Assembly: GCA_963838775.1 (NCBI GenBank)
Contig: CAWISP010000030.1
Location: 186,001 to 250,000 of the forward strand
Direction of reading: 5' to 3'
Origin: Chersky-840 sp963838775
GTDB taxonomy: Bacteria; Actinomycetota; Acidimicrobiia; Acidimicrobiales; UBA8190
DNA: 64,000 nucleotides
Below, in pieces: positions 19,234-29,285 of this stretch; the stretch's first letter is position 1, and each line of letters starts with the position of its first letter. Both the position numbers and the translations under genes were made by a program. The notes below the pieces were generated by a model. It was not told the origin of the DNA. It made no database searches and worked only from the letters and a program-made list of their open reading frames with translations.

Positions 19234-19617
19234 TCAGGCGTCCCCGGCCCCGCGGGCGGCGCGTTTGGTCCACGCGTAGCCGCCCCCGAGGACCAGGAGG
19301 GCACCGAGCAGCGCGTCCGAGGCCCACACCCGGCCCCCGAAGGCATAGACGTCGAGGAGCCGTACCACGGCGATGGCCACCACGACGCTCAGCAGGAGTG
19401 CCATCACGGCGATGATGATCCCGAACACGATGCCGCGGGACACCACGACGAGGGGGCGCACCACACGGTCCTGGACGGTCTCGACCACGTCCTCGATGGT
19501 GTCGGCCACCTTGGCGGGCCAGTCGGGCTGCGACCGCGCCGGGTCCGCCGAGGCCGACGACCCTGCGCCTGCCGAGGAGGCGGCCGTCGCCGACTGGTTC
19601 GTGGCCTGGTCTTCCAT
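19234..19617 (-). CDS. Small two-helix membrane protein
   Basis: 127-aa protein of unknown function. The N-terminal 30 residues are Ser/Ala-rich and likely disordered, followed by an amphipathic stretch (KVADTIEDVVETVQDRVVRP), a long hydrophobic helix (VVVSRGIVFGIIIAVMALLL into VVVAIAVVRLLDVY) and a second one (DALLGALLVLGGGYAW), ending in a basic tail. One base separates it from trxB, so the two are very probably co-transcribed; similar small membrane proteins precede trxB in other actinobacteria. Confidence 0.75.
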   Translation of the reverse strand: MEDQATNQSATAASSAGAGSSASADPARSQPDWPAKVADTIEDVVETVQDRVVRPLVVVSRGIVFGIIIAVMALLLSVVVAIAVVRLLDVYAFGGRVWASDALLGALLVLGGGYAWTKRAARGAGDA

Positions 19618-19680
19618 GGAGGGGAGATTAGTCGCCGAGCCCGACGTCCCCGCCTGGCGCGGACGCTTCGATGGTGACGA

Positions 19681-20526
19681 CTAGCGCGCGCTGGTGATGA
19701 AGCACACCCCGACCGACCCCGGCCCGGTGTGGCTGCCCACGACGGGCCCGAGCTCTCCGGTGACGAGGTCGTGCTCGGTGTCGGCCTTGCGCAGCAGATC
19801 GAGGACGATGTCGAAATCGGGCGCCACCCCGCTCGTGGCGGCCAGACGCTCGAGCGGTCCCGCCTCGATCGCCTTGTTGGCGAGGTACTGCAGCGACCGC
19901 GACCGCGTGCGCTGCTTGGACTCGACCTCCACCACGCCTTCGCGCACCTCGATCACCGGTTTGATCGACAGCAGCGAGCCCATGAGCTTGGCCGCACCGC
20001 CGATGCGCCCCCCTCGTCTCAGGTAGTCGAGGCTGTCGACCACGCCGTAGACGTAGGTGCGGTTCTTCATGTCCTCGAGGGCGGCCGCGATGTCGTCGAG
20101 CCCGGCGCCGCTCGACGCCAGGTCGGCGGCGGCCAACGCCAGCAGGCCCTGGCCTCCGGTGACGCTCAGGGTGTCGATGACGCGCACCGGGATCTGGTCA
20201 CCCACGGCCTCGGCCGCCGTCACCGCCGACTGGTAAGTGGCCGAAAGGCCTGAGGAGATGGTGACGCACACCACCGCGCTGCTCCCGGCGGCGCGCGCCT
20301 CGAGGAACGCCTTTTGGAACGCGCCCGGTGACGGCGCGGCGGTGGCGGGCATGTCAGGGCCGGTCACGACCCGGTCCCAGAACTCCTTGCCCGACAGCTC
20401 GTCGCGGTCGACGAGCTCCTCGGAACCGAAGCGGATCGTAAGCGGGACGACGCGTACATCGCGTTCCTCGGTCGTCGTGGTCGGCAGGTCACAGGCACTG
20501 TCGGTGACGACCTGGATGCTCGCCAT
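19681..20526 (-). CDS. DegV family fatty-acid-binding protein
   Basis: 281-aa DegV-fold protein; the family binds fatty acids and can serve as the FakB subunit that presents them to a fatty-acid kinase. Landmarks are IQVVTDSACDLP at the N terminus, VTISSGLSATYQSA, the lipid-contacting region YLRRGGRIGGAAKLMGSLL and IKPVIEV, and the C-terminal GSHTGPGSVG. ATG 20526 follows GAGGAGG. No FakA kinase gene is seen in this window, so the physiological partner is unknown. Confidence 0.9.
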   Translation of the reverse strand: MASIQVVTDSACDLPTTTTEERDVRVVPLTIRFGSEELVDRDELSGKEFWDRVVTGPDMPATAAPSPGAFQKAFLEARAAGSSAVVCVTISSGLSATYQSAVTAAEAVGDQIPVRVIDTLSVTGGQGLLALAAADLASSGAGLDDIAAALEDMKNRTYVYGVVDSLDYLRRGGRIGGAAKLMGSLLSIKPVIEVREGVVEVESKQRTRSRSLQYLANKAIEAGPLERLAATSGVAPDFDIVLDLLRKADTEHDLVTGELGPVVGSHTGPGSVGVCFITSAR

Positions 20527-20609
20527 CAGCCCTCCTCGTTCCCGGCGGTGCCGGATCGGTGTTTCGGCTCTGCCGCTCGGTGTCGGCGTTCCCGGTATCA
20601 ACGAGTCTG

Positions 20610-22856
20610 CTACAGCCCGGGCTCACCGGGACGCGGCCCGCCCGGGTCGGGCGCGCGCGTGGGACCGAGACGGCCCGGCCGCATGGGGGGGCGCCCCGCC
20701 GGCGGGAGTCGGTCCGGGGGCGGCGGTGCACCCGACCGACGCCGCGACGCTCCCTTCTGGGGCGCGACGCGACGGTTCGGAGGCTGCGGCCGCGCCTGGG
20801 GTTCGCGCCGGTCTCGGGGTTCTCGCCGGTCAGGGGGCGGAGGCTGTCCCTGAGGCGAACGCTGACCCTGAGGTGCACGCTGTCCCTGGGGCGGGCGCTG
20901 ACCCTGAGGTGCACGCTGACCGGGTGGACGCGGACCCCGGGGTGGGCCCGGTGGTGGGCGCCGACCCGGGTCGGGTCGCGACGTCGGTGGAGGTCCCTCG
21001 CCCCGTTGGCGCGCGGCGCGGCGCCGTCGCCGTCCCAGCTCGGCGAGCCCGCCCCCGGCGAGCACGTAGGCGCCGGCGCCCGCGATCGAGCCCAGTGCCA
21101 CCCGGCCCAGGAGGACGGGGGTGGTCTCCGATCCCGACACATTGCTCCCCAGAACCGCTCCCACCACGAGCGCGCCCGTTGCCAATACGACATGACCCAG
21201 TGGTCTCCCGAGCACGTCGCCGGCGAGGCCCTGGAAACGCGCCCGCAGGTAGCCGAGCGACACGACGGCCGCGGCGGTGTAGGCGATGCTGATCGACAGC
21301 GCGATGCCGCGCACCCCGAAGTGTCCGGCCAGCGCCACGGCGAGCACGATGTTGACGCCGTTCTCGAACGCGTACAGCCAGAACGCCGAGCGCAGGTCCT
21401 GCACGCTCTGCAGCACGCGCACCGCGTAGAGGAAGACGCAGAACCCGGGCAGGCCCAGCGCAAGCATGGCCAGCGACTCGGCGGTGGCGGTGGTGTTGTG
21501 GGCGGCGCCGTGGGCGGCTACGAGGGCCACCAGCGGCCGGGCCAGGATGAGCTCGCCGGCGGCGGCGGGGATGACGATGGCGAGCATGGCCCGCAGCCCG
21601 GTCCCCATGCGGCGCCGGAACGCCACGAGGTCGCCCTGGGCCCAACGCGCCGAGAGCTCGGGCGCGGTCGCGCTCATGATCGACACGGCCACGACGCCGT
21701 AGGGCAGCTGGAAGAAGATGTAGGCGTAGGTGTAGGCGGACACCGCCCCCGCCCCCACTTTCTCGGACAGGGCCAGGACCACCAACAGGGCGAGCTGGTT
21801 GGCGAGGACCAATCCGAAGGTCCACCCCGACAACCGCAGGATGGTGCGCACCGCCTCGTGGCGGAAGTCGGGATTCCAGTGGAGCCGGAGGCCCGCTCGA
21901 CGCAGGCTCGGGATCATGAGCCCGGCCTGGGCCACCACCCCGGCGGTCGTGCCCAGGCCGAGGAGCAGCAGCTGCGACCGGTGGGCGGCCACCCCCGCCA
22001 GCGAGGCGTGGCGCACCGTGGTGCCGAAGATGAGCAGCACGGCGATGAGCACCACGTTGTTGGCGATGGGCGTGAACATGGGCGACCCGAACTTGCGCCG
22101 GGCGTTGAGCAGCGCCGTGCCCACGCTGATGAACCCGTAACACGTCAATTGCGGCACGAACAGGAACAGGAGGTCTTTCGCCACGGCCCGGCTCTGGGCC
22201 GCCTCGGGGCTGTGATTGAGCGAGGTCGTGGCGTCGACGATGAACGGGACCACCAGCAGGAACAGGAGTGACGCCGCCGCGATCACGATCATGGTCACGC
22301 TCACCACGGCGGAGATGGCGTCCCAGGCTTCGTCGTCGGCCCGGGCGGTGAGCCGCTGCACGAACACGGGGACGAACGTGGCCGACAACACGCCCCCGAG
22401 CACAATGTCGTGGACGATGTTGGGCATCGTGTTGGCGAGGTTGTAGGAGTCGGCCAGGCTCAACGTGCCCAGTGCGTAGGTGAGGGCGAAGATGCGCAGC
22501 ACCCCGGTGGCCCGCGACAACGTCGTCCCCACCGCCATCACCGCGGTGGCGCGGCGCAGCCCGGGGCCCTCCTGGGCGACGGCGGTGGCGACGGCCACCT
22601 CCGCTTCTGCGGTGTCGGTGCCCGGGGCCACGTTGTCGAGGACGGGGTCCCCGAGTGCCCCCTCCTCCTGCTCGCCGACGGTGTCGTCATCGCCGGGACG
22701 GCCGGGAACGCGCACCTCTCCCTGCTCTTGCTGCGCGTCGCTCCAGTCGCGCTCCTCCGGGCCGGCGTCGTCGATGTCGGGTTCCTCGGGCCCGGGGAAA
22801 CCGGGTTCGGCGGGGGCGGAGTCCTCGGGGGGCAGATCGTCGGTGGGCCCGGTCAC
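20610..22856 (-). CDS. murJ: Lipid II flippase MurJ with long disordered tails
   Basis: MviN/MurJ-type polytopic membrane protein that flips lipid II. The core begins TAVMAVGTTLSRATGVLRI and contains LANTMPNIVHDIVLGGVLSATFVPVF and the expected run of about 14 hydrophobic helices. At 748 aa it is long: about 95 acidic residues precede the first helix and about 150 Pro/Arg/Gln-rich residues follow the last, including five tandem hexapeptides of the type PQGQRA. The GTG start overlaps the stop of the DUF6049 gene (GTGA). The DUF6049-murJ pairing is the same as Rv3909-Rv3910 in M. tuberculosis. Confidence 0.93.
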   Translation of the reverse strand: MTGPTDDLPPEDSAPAEPGFPGPEEPDIDDAGPEERDWSDAQQEQGEVRVPGRPGDDDTVGEQEEGALGDPVLDNVAPGTDTAEAEVAVATAVAQEGPGLRRATAVMAVGTTLSRATGVLRIFALTYALGTLSLADSYNLANTMPNIVHDIVLGGVLSATFVPVFVQRLTARADDEAWDAISAVVSVTMIVIAAASLLFLLVVPFIVDATTSLNHSPEAAQSRAVAKDLLFLFVPQLTCYGFISVGTALLNARRKFGSPMFTPIANNVVLIAVLLIFGTTVRHASLAGVAAHRSQLLLLGLGTTAGVVAQAGLMIPSLRRAGLRLHWNPDFRHEAVRTILRLSGWTFGLVLANQLALLVVLALSEKVGAGAVSAYTYAYIFFQLPYGVVAVSIMSATAPELSARWAQGDLVAFRRRMGTGLRAMLAIVIPAAAGELILARPLVALVAAHGAAHNTTATAESLAMLALGLPGFCVFLYAVRVLQSVQDLRSAFWLYAFENGVNIVLAVALAGHFGVRGIALSISIAYTAAAVVSLGYLRARFQGLAGDVLGRPLGHVVLATGALVVGAVLGSNVSGSETTPVLLGRVALGSIAGAGAYVLAGGGLAELGRRRRRAARQRGEGPPPTSRPDPGRRPPPGPPRGPRPPGQRAPQGQRPPQGQRAPQGQRSPQGQPPPPDRREPRDRREPQARPQPPNRRVAPQKGASRRRSGAPPPPDRLPPAGRPPMRPGRLGPTRAPDPGGPRPGEPGL

Positions 22857-25164
22857 GCCGTCGTTCCCTTGGCGTGGGTCAGGGTGTGGGCGCCTCGGCG
22901 GCTCTTGCCGCGCCACACGGTTCGCCCCCACCAGATCAACAGGACGAGGACCGCTCCCACCGACAGCGCGATGGCCACGGCCGACGTGGACAGCGATCGC
23001 ACCGTGAGCTGTCCCCCGGCCAGGACGAGGTTCCCGTGCGGGCTCTTGAGCGCCACCGCGATCTGGAAGTCCCCCGAGGCCCGCGCCGACATGTCGACGT
23101 AGACCGCGTTGGTGGCGTGGTCGAGCGTGCACAGCGCCGAGAAGCTCGACCGCCCGGCCGAGCTCTGCACCTGCGGTGGCTGGCAGATGGCCCCGGCCGC
23201 CGGGGGGCGCGACAGCGGGAACCGGAGCTTGTCGCTCGTGAGCCGCACCACCACCGTCACGGGATACGACGTGTTGCGCAGCAACGTGATGGGCACGCTG
23301 GCGGTGCCGGCGGTGAGCCGGATGGTGTCGGAGCGGACCGACAGGCCGCGCAGCTGCGCGCCGAGGACGGCCTCGAACCCGGCCAACCCCGCCTGCTGTT
23401 GGTGGGTCGACAACAGGCTCGACTCCGCCGCCAGGAGGAGATCGTCGGTGGACTGCGCCACCGCCGCCCCGCCCGGGCTGCCCGCCACCGCGCTGGCGAA
23501 CCCGATCTGGCGGTTCCGCGCCGCACGCACGGCACGCGTCAGCACCGACGTCGTCGAGGAGGTCGTGACGACGTGGCGCGACGTGACCTCGCCGTCGGCG
23601 CCCACGGGAACCTGCGCGAAGAGCTGGTCGAGCGTGACCGGTTGGATGATGGGGTCGCCCTCGAGGCCCGACAGCAGGGCGGAGACGAAGGTGGCGTCGG
23701 GCGCCCACGCCGCCGGCGCCACCGCCACCACGCCGCGGGCGCGGGCTTGCCCCCCGGGCCGAGGAGATTGGGTACTTCGTAGTAGATGAGCGACGCCTCG
23801 GCCGACAACTGGACGGCGGCGAGGGCGGCGCCAGCCCCCTTGCTGGCCACCAGGAGGGCGTCGAGCCCCGCGTCGGACACCATTGCCGTGGGTGGCGCCG
23901 CGGCGGTCGCCAACGACGCCGACCCGGGGGCGGGCGACAGGGTGAAGGGCTGGGTCACGGTGAGCGGGCCTGTCGGTCCCGATACCGAGCCCGGGGGCAC
24001 GACAAAGTGCCCGTAGTCCGGCGCCAGCTGGCTGACCGCGGCCTGGTCGAGCGGGGTGGTGGTCACCCACGTGCTCTTGGTGGCGTGCACGCCGACGACG
24101 GCCGACGCCAGGACCCCGGACCCCCGCCGGACCTGTGCGCCGAGCTCGCCCGCCAGGCCGCCGGCCACGAGGCCGCCGGCGTCGACGGGCACGAAGGGGC
24201 CCGACAGGGTCTGTCGGGCCGAGGACCCGGCCAGGGTCGCCACTTCTGAGACCGTGTGGTCGTGGCCCGAATCGGCCAGGTGGTCCAGCGTGGCGGGGTC
24301 GGGCGCCAAAGTGACGGGCACCGCCGGTGCGGTCCCGATGGCACCGATCAGCCCTTCGAGGGTGCTCAGCGCGGCCGGGCTCGCGGCCGGGACACGGCCG
24401 CCGTGCCCCCCGGTAGGTGGGGCCAGCCCCAGCGGGACGACGAGCGCCAACCGCAATGGCTCACTTGTCGACGCCGGGTCGTCGTAGACCAGATAGGTGA
24501 TGAGCTGCGCCCCCGACGTGCCGGCACCGGAGCCCGAGGCCGAGTCGGTGAGGGTGACCTTGACCGGGTACACGTTGGCGCAACTCCCGAGCTGGCACCC
24601 CAGATCCGCGGTCCAGTTGCCGGTTCCCGTCGGGGTGGTGTCGCCGTCGACGGGGATGGTCACGGTGGTCACGCCCTGGGCGGTGGTGCTGAACCCCGTG
24701 AGTGGGATCGAAGGGGACCGCGCCGTGACCGAACCCAGGCCGTGGCCGCTGAGCGTCTCGTCGAAACCCGAGCGGGTCGTGAGTGGGTGGTACACGGTGA
24801 ACGAGAGCTTCAAGGCGCCCCGGGGTGCGCTGCTGCGGATGCGCAGTCCCATGGTCAGGTCCTGGTTGGCAACATCGGGCCCCACCCACGGCGACTGGCT
24901 CACGAGGGTGATGTGGTCCGATTGGCGCGGCGGCGCCGCGTTCGCCGATGCCAGGGGAGGCAGGAAGCCGGCGAGAACGGTGACCGTGTAGAGGATGGTC
25001 GCGGCTGCGGTGAGCACGGTGGCACCCACCCGCCGTGGTATTCGGCGCGAGGAGTCGGGATCGCACGTGTCGGGAGTGCGGTCACCGCCGCGTGCGGGGG
25101 CGATGCTCGCCTCGGTCCGGTCCACCTCGGCGTCGCAGCCTAGGGCAGCGGCCGCACTCACCAA
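22853..25164 (-). CDS. DUF6049-like secreted/membrane-anchored protein (apparent -1 frameshift)
   Basis: Large envelope protein of unknown function that accompanies murJ in actinobacteria. An N-terminal hydrophobic segment (VLTAAATILYTVTVLAGFLPP) acts as signal or anchor; a long extracytoplasmic part rich in Ser/Thr/Gly follows, and a C-terminal helix (STSAVAIALSVGAVLVLLIWW) is trailed by a basic cytoplasmic end. The frame breaks near 23755-23760 in PNLLGPGG: six G are present where seven would join GGQARARGVVAVAPAAW. The total is one base short of 771 codons. The architecture suggests an envelope partner of MurJ. Confidence 0.82.
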
Positions 25165-25206
25165 GGTCTGCGTCGGCGCGGGTGGGCGCGCCGGGTCGCG
25201 CCCGCG

Positions 25207-25848
25207 CTAGATCCCGAAACCCGCGGCCCGCACCACGGCGACGGCGTCGGCAGCGCCCCCCAACTCCACGTGGGCGGCGTTGCCGCGCCCCGACAGGAAG
25301 AGCACGATCTCTGTGGCGGCACCCGTCAGCGTGGCGACCGAAGGTCCCGGACGGGCGTGGATCACCTCGCCGTTGGGCCGCACGAGATCGATGCCGATCG
25401 TCTCGACGGGCCGGGTCATGAACTTGGCGGAGCGGTGCAACATGCGCCACAGCGCGTCCTCGATCTCATCGGCCTCCGGCCCGCGGCGCTCGGTGGTGTC
25501 CCCGCCGCCGCGCCGGACGTCCTCGTGATGCACGAAGTACTCGGTCAGGTTCATGACCTTGTCGAAGGGCCGGAGCACCGGGGGCGGTCCGCGCCGCACC
25601 AGAGCCACGAGCTCGGGATAGGAGTGGGTCTGCTTGGCGCGCGCCAGGATCCGCGCCGTCAAGCGCGCCGCGGCACCGCCCATGACGAGGCCCGGCCCCG
25701 ACAACGGTTTGCGCTCGCGGATGACGAGGTGGGCGGCGAGGTCGTAGGTGGCCCAGCCTTCGCATAACGTGGGGGCGTCGGAGCCCACCTTTTCGAAGAG
25801 ATCGCACAGCGCGGCCCGTTCGGCTTGTTGGGGGGCGAGCATGGGCAT
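25207..25848 (-). CDS. TIGR03085-type mycothiol/DinB-like metal-binding protein
   Basis: About 213 aa, with the N-terminal helix-bundle typical of mycothiol-dependent maleylpyruvate isomerase-like proteins: LCEGWATYDLAAHLVIRERKP, then NLTEYFVHHEDVRR with the His residues expected to bind a divalent metal, and the C-terminal GPSVATLTGAATEIVLFLSGR. The function of this subfamily is unknown. Start set at ATG 25848 (MPMLAPQQAERAAL); an upstream GTG/ATG at 25869 would overlap the divergent pcnA region. It is transcribed away from pcnA. Confidence 0.8.
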   Translation of the reverse strand: MPMLAPQQAERAALCDLFEKVGSDAPTLCEGWATYDLAAHLVIRERKPLSGPGLVMGGAAARLTARILARAKQTHSYPELVALVRRGPPPVLRPFDKVMNLTEYFVHHEDVRRGGGDTTERRGPEADEIEDALWRMLHRSAKFMTRPVETIGIDLVRPNGEVIHARPGPSVATLTGAATEIVLFLSGRGNAAHVELGGAADAVAVVRAAGFGI

Positions 25849-25908
25849 TGCGGCGGACGCTACGACCACGCCGGGAGCGCGGTCAACGCCGCACTACCCT
25901 CGACCTCG

Positions 25909-27300
25909 GTGATCCCCGAGCGTTTCCAGCCCCTGGTCCAGGCCACCGCCGAGCTGGCACGCCGGTTCGACGAGGCTGATCGACGTCTCTACGTCGTGGG
26001 AGGGCCGGTGCGCGACGCCTTCGCCGGCGACAGCGCCCCGTCGGGACCCAAAGACCTCGACCTGACCACCGACGCGCTTCCCGACGAGGTGGAGCAGCTC
26101 GTGAAGGGCTGGGCCGACGCGGTGTGGCTCCAGGGCAAGCGCTTCGGGACCATCGGGCTCAGGCAGGGCGACCAGGTCTACGAGATCACCACGCACCGCG
26201 CCGAGGTGTACGTGCCCGACTCGCGCAAGCCCGCGGTGTCCTTCGGCACCTCCATCGAGGTCGACTTGGCGCGTCGGGACTTCACCGTGAACGCCATGGC
26301 CCTGCGTCTCCCCGACCTCGAGCTCGTCGATCCCTACGACGGGCTCGCCGACCTCGCCGCGCACCGCCTGCGCACGCCGCTGCAGCCCGAGGTCTCCTTC
26401 GGCGACGACCCGCTGCGGATGTTGCGGGCGGCACGCTTCATGGCGGGCTTCGGCCTCGAGCCCGTTCCCGAGATCCCTCTCGCCATCAAGGCCATGCACG
26501 ACCGCCTGTCGATCGTCTCGGCGGAACGCATCCGCGACGAGCTCGACAAGCTGGTGGTGGTCGACAAACCGTCGCCGGGCCTGTGGTTCACCGTGGAGAC
26601 GGGCCTGGCGGGGGAGTTCCTGCCCGAGCTGCCCGGGCTGGCGCTCGAGCAGGACCCCATCCACCGACACAAGGACGTCCTCGCCCACACCCTGGCCGTG
26701 GTGGACAAGACGAGCCCCGACAGGCTCCTACGCCTGGCCGCGCTGCTGCACGACATCGGCAAGCCCCGCACGCGCGCCTTCGGCCCGGGTGGGGTGACGT
26801 TCCATCACCACGAGGTGGTGGGAGCCCGTATGACCCGCGACCGGCTCACGGCGCTGCGCTACCCGCAAGAGGACATCCAGGTCGTGACCAAGCTCGTCGA
26901 GCTGCACCTGCGCTTCCACACCTATCGCTTGGGGTGGACCGATCGCGCCGTTCGCCGCTACGTGCGCGACGCCGGGCCGCTGCTCGACCGGTTGAACGAG
27001 CTCACCCGATCGGACTGCACGACTCGCAACGCGGCGCGGGCCCGCGCCCTCGAGCGCCGCATGGACGAGCTCGAGTCGCGCATCGTCGAGCTGGCCGAGG
27101 AAGAAGAGCTCCAGGCGATGCGGCCCGAGCTCGACGGCCGCCAGGTCATGGAGCACCTCGGGGTGCCCCCGGGCCCCGTCGTGGGCCAGGCCCTCGACTT
27201 CCTGATGGAGCTACGCCTCGACGAGGGGCCGGTGGGCGAGGTCGAGGCCTATCGGCGCCTCGACGCCTGGTGGGAGAGGCGCGAGCGGGAAAAGGAGTGA
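25909..27300 (+). CDS. pcnA: CCA-adding tRNA nucleotidyltransferase with HD domain
   Basis: Class II nucleotidyltransferase that builds or repairs the CCA end of tRNA. Catalytic head: LYVVGGPVRDAF and KDLDLTTDALPD (the metal-binding DxD), RRDFTVNAMAL, then the nucleotide-selecting DDPLRMLRAARF. A C-terminal HD phosphohydrolase-like domain shows HKDVLAHTLAVVDK and LRLAALLHDIGKPRTR. The coding frame opens at 25825, but GTG 25909 (VIPERFQPLVQATAEL) is preferred since it fits homologues and leaves a 60-base divergent spacer. It corresponds to Rv3907c in M. tuberculosis by synteny. Confidence 0.94.
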   Translation: MIPERFQPLVQATAELARRFDEADRRLYVVGGPVRDAFAGDSAPSGPKDLDLTTDALPDEVEQLVKGWADAVWLQGKRFGTIGLRQGDQVYEITTHRAEVYVPDSRKPAVSFGTSIEVDLARRDFTVNAMALRLPDLELVDPYDGLADLAAHRLRTPLQPEVSFGDDPLRMLRAARFMAGFGLEPVPEIPLAIKAMHDRLSIVSAERIRDELDKLVVVDKPSPGLWFTVETGLAGEFLPELPGLALEQDPIHRHKDVLAHTLAVVDKTSPDRLLRLAALLHDIGKPRTRAFGPGGVTFHHHEVVGARMTRDRLTALRYPQEDIQVVTKLVELHLRFHTYRLGWTDRAVRRYVRDAGPLLDRLNELTRSDCTTRNAARARALERRMDELESRIVELAEEEELQAMRPELDGRQVMEHLGVPPGPVVGQALDFLMELRLDEGPVGEVEAYRRLDAWWERREREKE

Positions 27301-27322
27301 ACCGGGCCCGAGCCGGGGCGGC

Positions 27323-28421
27323 TCAGTCCTCGGGGTAGACGGGGCTGTCCTCGCCGGCCGCGAAGGCCTCCACGAGACGGTAGGCCTCGTCGTCGTGGTA
27401 CTGCACGGGCGGTGACTTCATAAAGTACGCCGAGGGCCCGACGAGCGGTCCGCCCACGCCCCGGTCGAGGGCGACCTTGGCACAGCGCACGGCGTCGATG
27501 ATCACGCCGGCGGAGTTGGGCGAGTCCCACACCTCGAGCTTGAGCTCCAGGTTGATGGGCACGTCGCCGAAGTTGCGGCCCTCCATCCGGATGTACGCCC
27601 ACTTGCGGTCGTTGAGCCAGGGCACGTGGTCCGACGGCCCGATGTGGACGTCGTCGGCGTCGAGGACGAAGTTCTCCACCTGGCTCGTGACGGCCTGGGT
27701 CTTGGAGATCTTCTTGGACTCGAGGCGCTGGCGCTCCAGCATGTTCTTGAAGTCCATGTTGCCGCCGAAGTTGAGCTGGTAGGTCCGGTCGAGGGCGAGA
27801 CCCCGGTCCTCGAACAACCGCGTCAGCACCCGGTGCACGATGGTGGACCCGACCTGGCTCTTGATGTCGTCACCGATGATGGGCACGCCCGCGTTCGCGG
27901 AACTTGCGCGCCCACGTCGGATCGCTGGCGATGAACACCGGGATGGCGTTCACGAAGGCGACGCCGGCGTCGAGACACGCCTGGGCGTAGTGGCGCTGGG
28001 CCTCTTCGGACCCGACGGGCAGGTAGCTCACGAGGACATCGGCACACGCCTCGCGCAGCGCCGCGGCCACGTCGACGGGCTCGGCGGGTGACTCGTCGAC
28101 GATGTCGCGGTAGTAGGTCCCGAGGCCGTCGAAGGTCGGGCCCCGCTGCACGGTCACGTCGAGATGGCCCACCGTGGCGAACTTGATGGTGTTGTTGTGG
28201 CCCCCGAGGATCGCCTTGGACAGGTCCACGCCCACCTTGGCGGCGTCCACGTCGAAAGCGGCGACGAACTCGACGTCGCGCACGTGGTAGCCGCCCAGGG
28301 TGACGTGCATCAGCCCGGGCACGATGTCCTCCGGATTTGCGTCGTGGTAGTACTCGACGCCCTGGACGAGCGAGCTGGCGCAGTTGCCCACGCCCACGAT
28401 CGCGACCCGTACCGTGCTCAT
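27323..28421 (-). CDS. ino1: Inositol-3-phosphate synthase (apparent +1 frameshift)
   Basis: NAD-dependent cyclisation of glucose-6-phosphate to inositol-1-phosphate, the first step to mycothiol and phosphatidylinositol in actinobacteria. The N-terminal part has the NAD motif VAIVGVGNCASSL; the C-terminal part has IGDDIKSQVGSTIVHRVL and NFGGNMDF with catalytic lysines. The two parts lie in different frames: the shift is near 27894-27898, where one extra base in CGCGAACGCG disrupts KFRDAGVPIIGDD. The total is 3n+1 for about 366 codons, the normal length. The ATG overlaps the upstream padR stop (ATGA), so the two are translationally coupled. Confidence 0.93.
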
Positions 28422-29101
28422 GTGGTGTCTCCCTCTTCTGAAACGGTGTGAACGGAGTTGCCGACCAGCGCTGGACCCGCCGCCCCCGGTGACGCGCCGT
28501 CGCGGGCGCGCTCGGCTTCGATGAGCCGGTCGAGCCAGGCGATGTCACGCTCGGTGGACTCGGTGGTGTGCTCCATGAGCGAACGGGCGTAGGTGTCGAG
28601 ACGCCCCTCGGCGGCGCTGGCGGCGGCTCGGACCTCGGCCAGACGCTGGAAAAGCTGACCACGGCGCCGCTCGAGGAGCCGCAGGCGGGCGTGGGGGGGC
28701 AGGTAACGGGCGAAGGCCAGGCGCAGGCTGAAGTTGCGGGCGTCGTCGTTGCCGCCGGCCTGGTCGCTGTGGAGGAGCTCAGCGAACTGGCGGCGCCCCT
28801 CGTCGGTGATCTCGTACACCTTGCGGCTCCTGCGCCCGAGGCCCGTGCCCGAGCGTCGGGCCCGGAGGGCGGCCCGCTCGCCGCTCAACGACCCCGTCAT
28901 GGGCACCGGCACCGACGCACTGCGCCCCACGTCCTCGGTGGCCCGTACCGCCCCCGACCGCTCGAGGCGGGACAGCGCGGGGTACAGCGACCCGAACGAC
29001 ACGTTGGAGAGCTGGCCCAGCTCGTCGCGCAGGCGTTTGCGGATCTCGTAGCCGTGCATGGCTTGGCCTTCGAGGAGTCCCAGGATGGCGAGCTCCAGCA
29101 T
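28418..29101 (-). CDS. PadR family transcriptional regulator
   Basis: 227-aa winged-helix repressor. The DNA-binding domain runs MLELAILGLLEGQAMHGYEI to FGSLYPALSRLERSGAV, then a ~35-residue Ser/Arg-rich insertion before the wing residues RKVYEITDEGRRQFAELL, and a C-terminal coiled-coil dimerisation region. It is the first gene of a padR-ino1 operon, the same arrangement as Rv0047c-Rv0046c. A perfect inverted repeat 72 bases upstream of its ATG is the likely operator, implying autoregulation and control of inositol synthesis. The frame is open upstream to 29197, across the operator. Confidence 0.92.
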   Translation of the reverse strand: MLELAILGLLEGQAMHGYEIRKRLRDELGQLSNVSFGSLYPALSRLERSGAVRATEDVGRSASVPVPMTGSLSGERAALRARRSGTGLGRRSRKVYEITDEGRRQFAELLHSDQAGGNDDARNFSLRLAFARYLPPHARLRLLERRRGQLFQRLAEVRAAASAAEGRLDTYARSLMEHTTESTERDIAWLDRLIEAERARDGASPGAAGPALVGNSVHTVSEEGDTT

Positions 29102-29172
29102 CAGCGGACCTCCCAAGGGGGTCGGCGACCGCTTGCTCCAGGCACGGACTTCGAAGTCGAATGCATCGTTAG

Positions 29173-29191
29173 ATGTATCGTATCGATACAT
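29173..29191. promoter_or_regulatory. Candidate PadR operator
   Basis: ATGTATCGTATCGATACAT has perfect 8-bp arms (ATGTATCG/CGATACAT) around a 3-base centre, and it matches the ATGT...ACAT pattern known for PadR-family operators. It lies directly before padR-ino1, in a local AT-rich stretch expected for the promoter. Confidence 0.7.
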
Positions 29192-29210
29192 CGACATGAT
29201 TTCAAGTCAG

Positions 29211-29285
29211 GGCAGTGACTTACTTGGCTCACCTGGGCGAACGTGCCTGAGTGTCGGTCATTAGGGACACGGTGGCAGACATGAC
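29211..29285 (+). repeat. Mobile-element end, copy 1
   Basis: A ~75-base segment starting GGCAGTGACTTACTTGG. It aligns with the reverse complement of 29900-29974 (22 of the first 24 bases identical, and further matches through GTGGCAG.CATGA), and more weakly with 29523-29580. The three copies bracket and enter the transposase remnant, as expected for terminal repeats of a decayed insertion sequence or miniature derivative. Confidence 0.5.
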
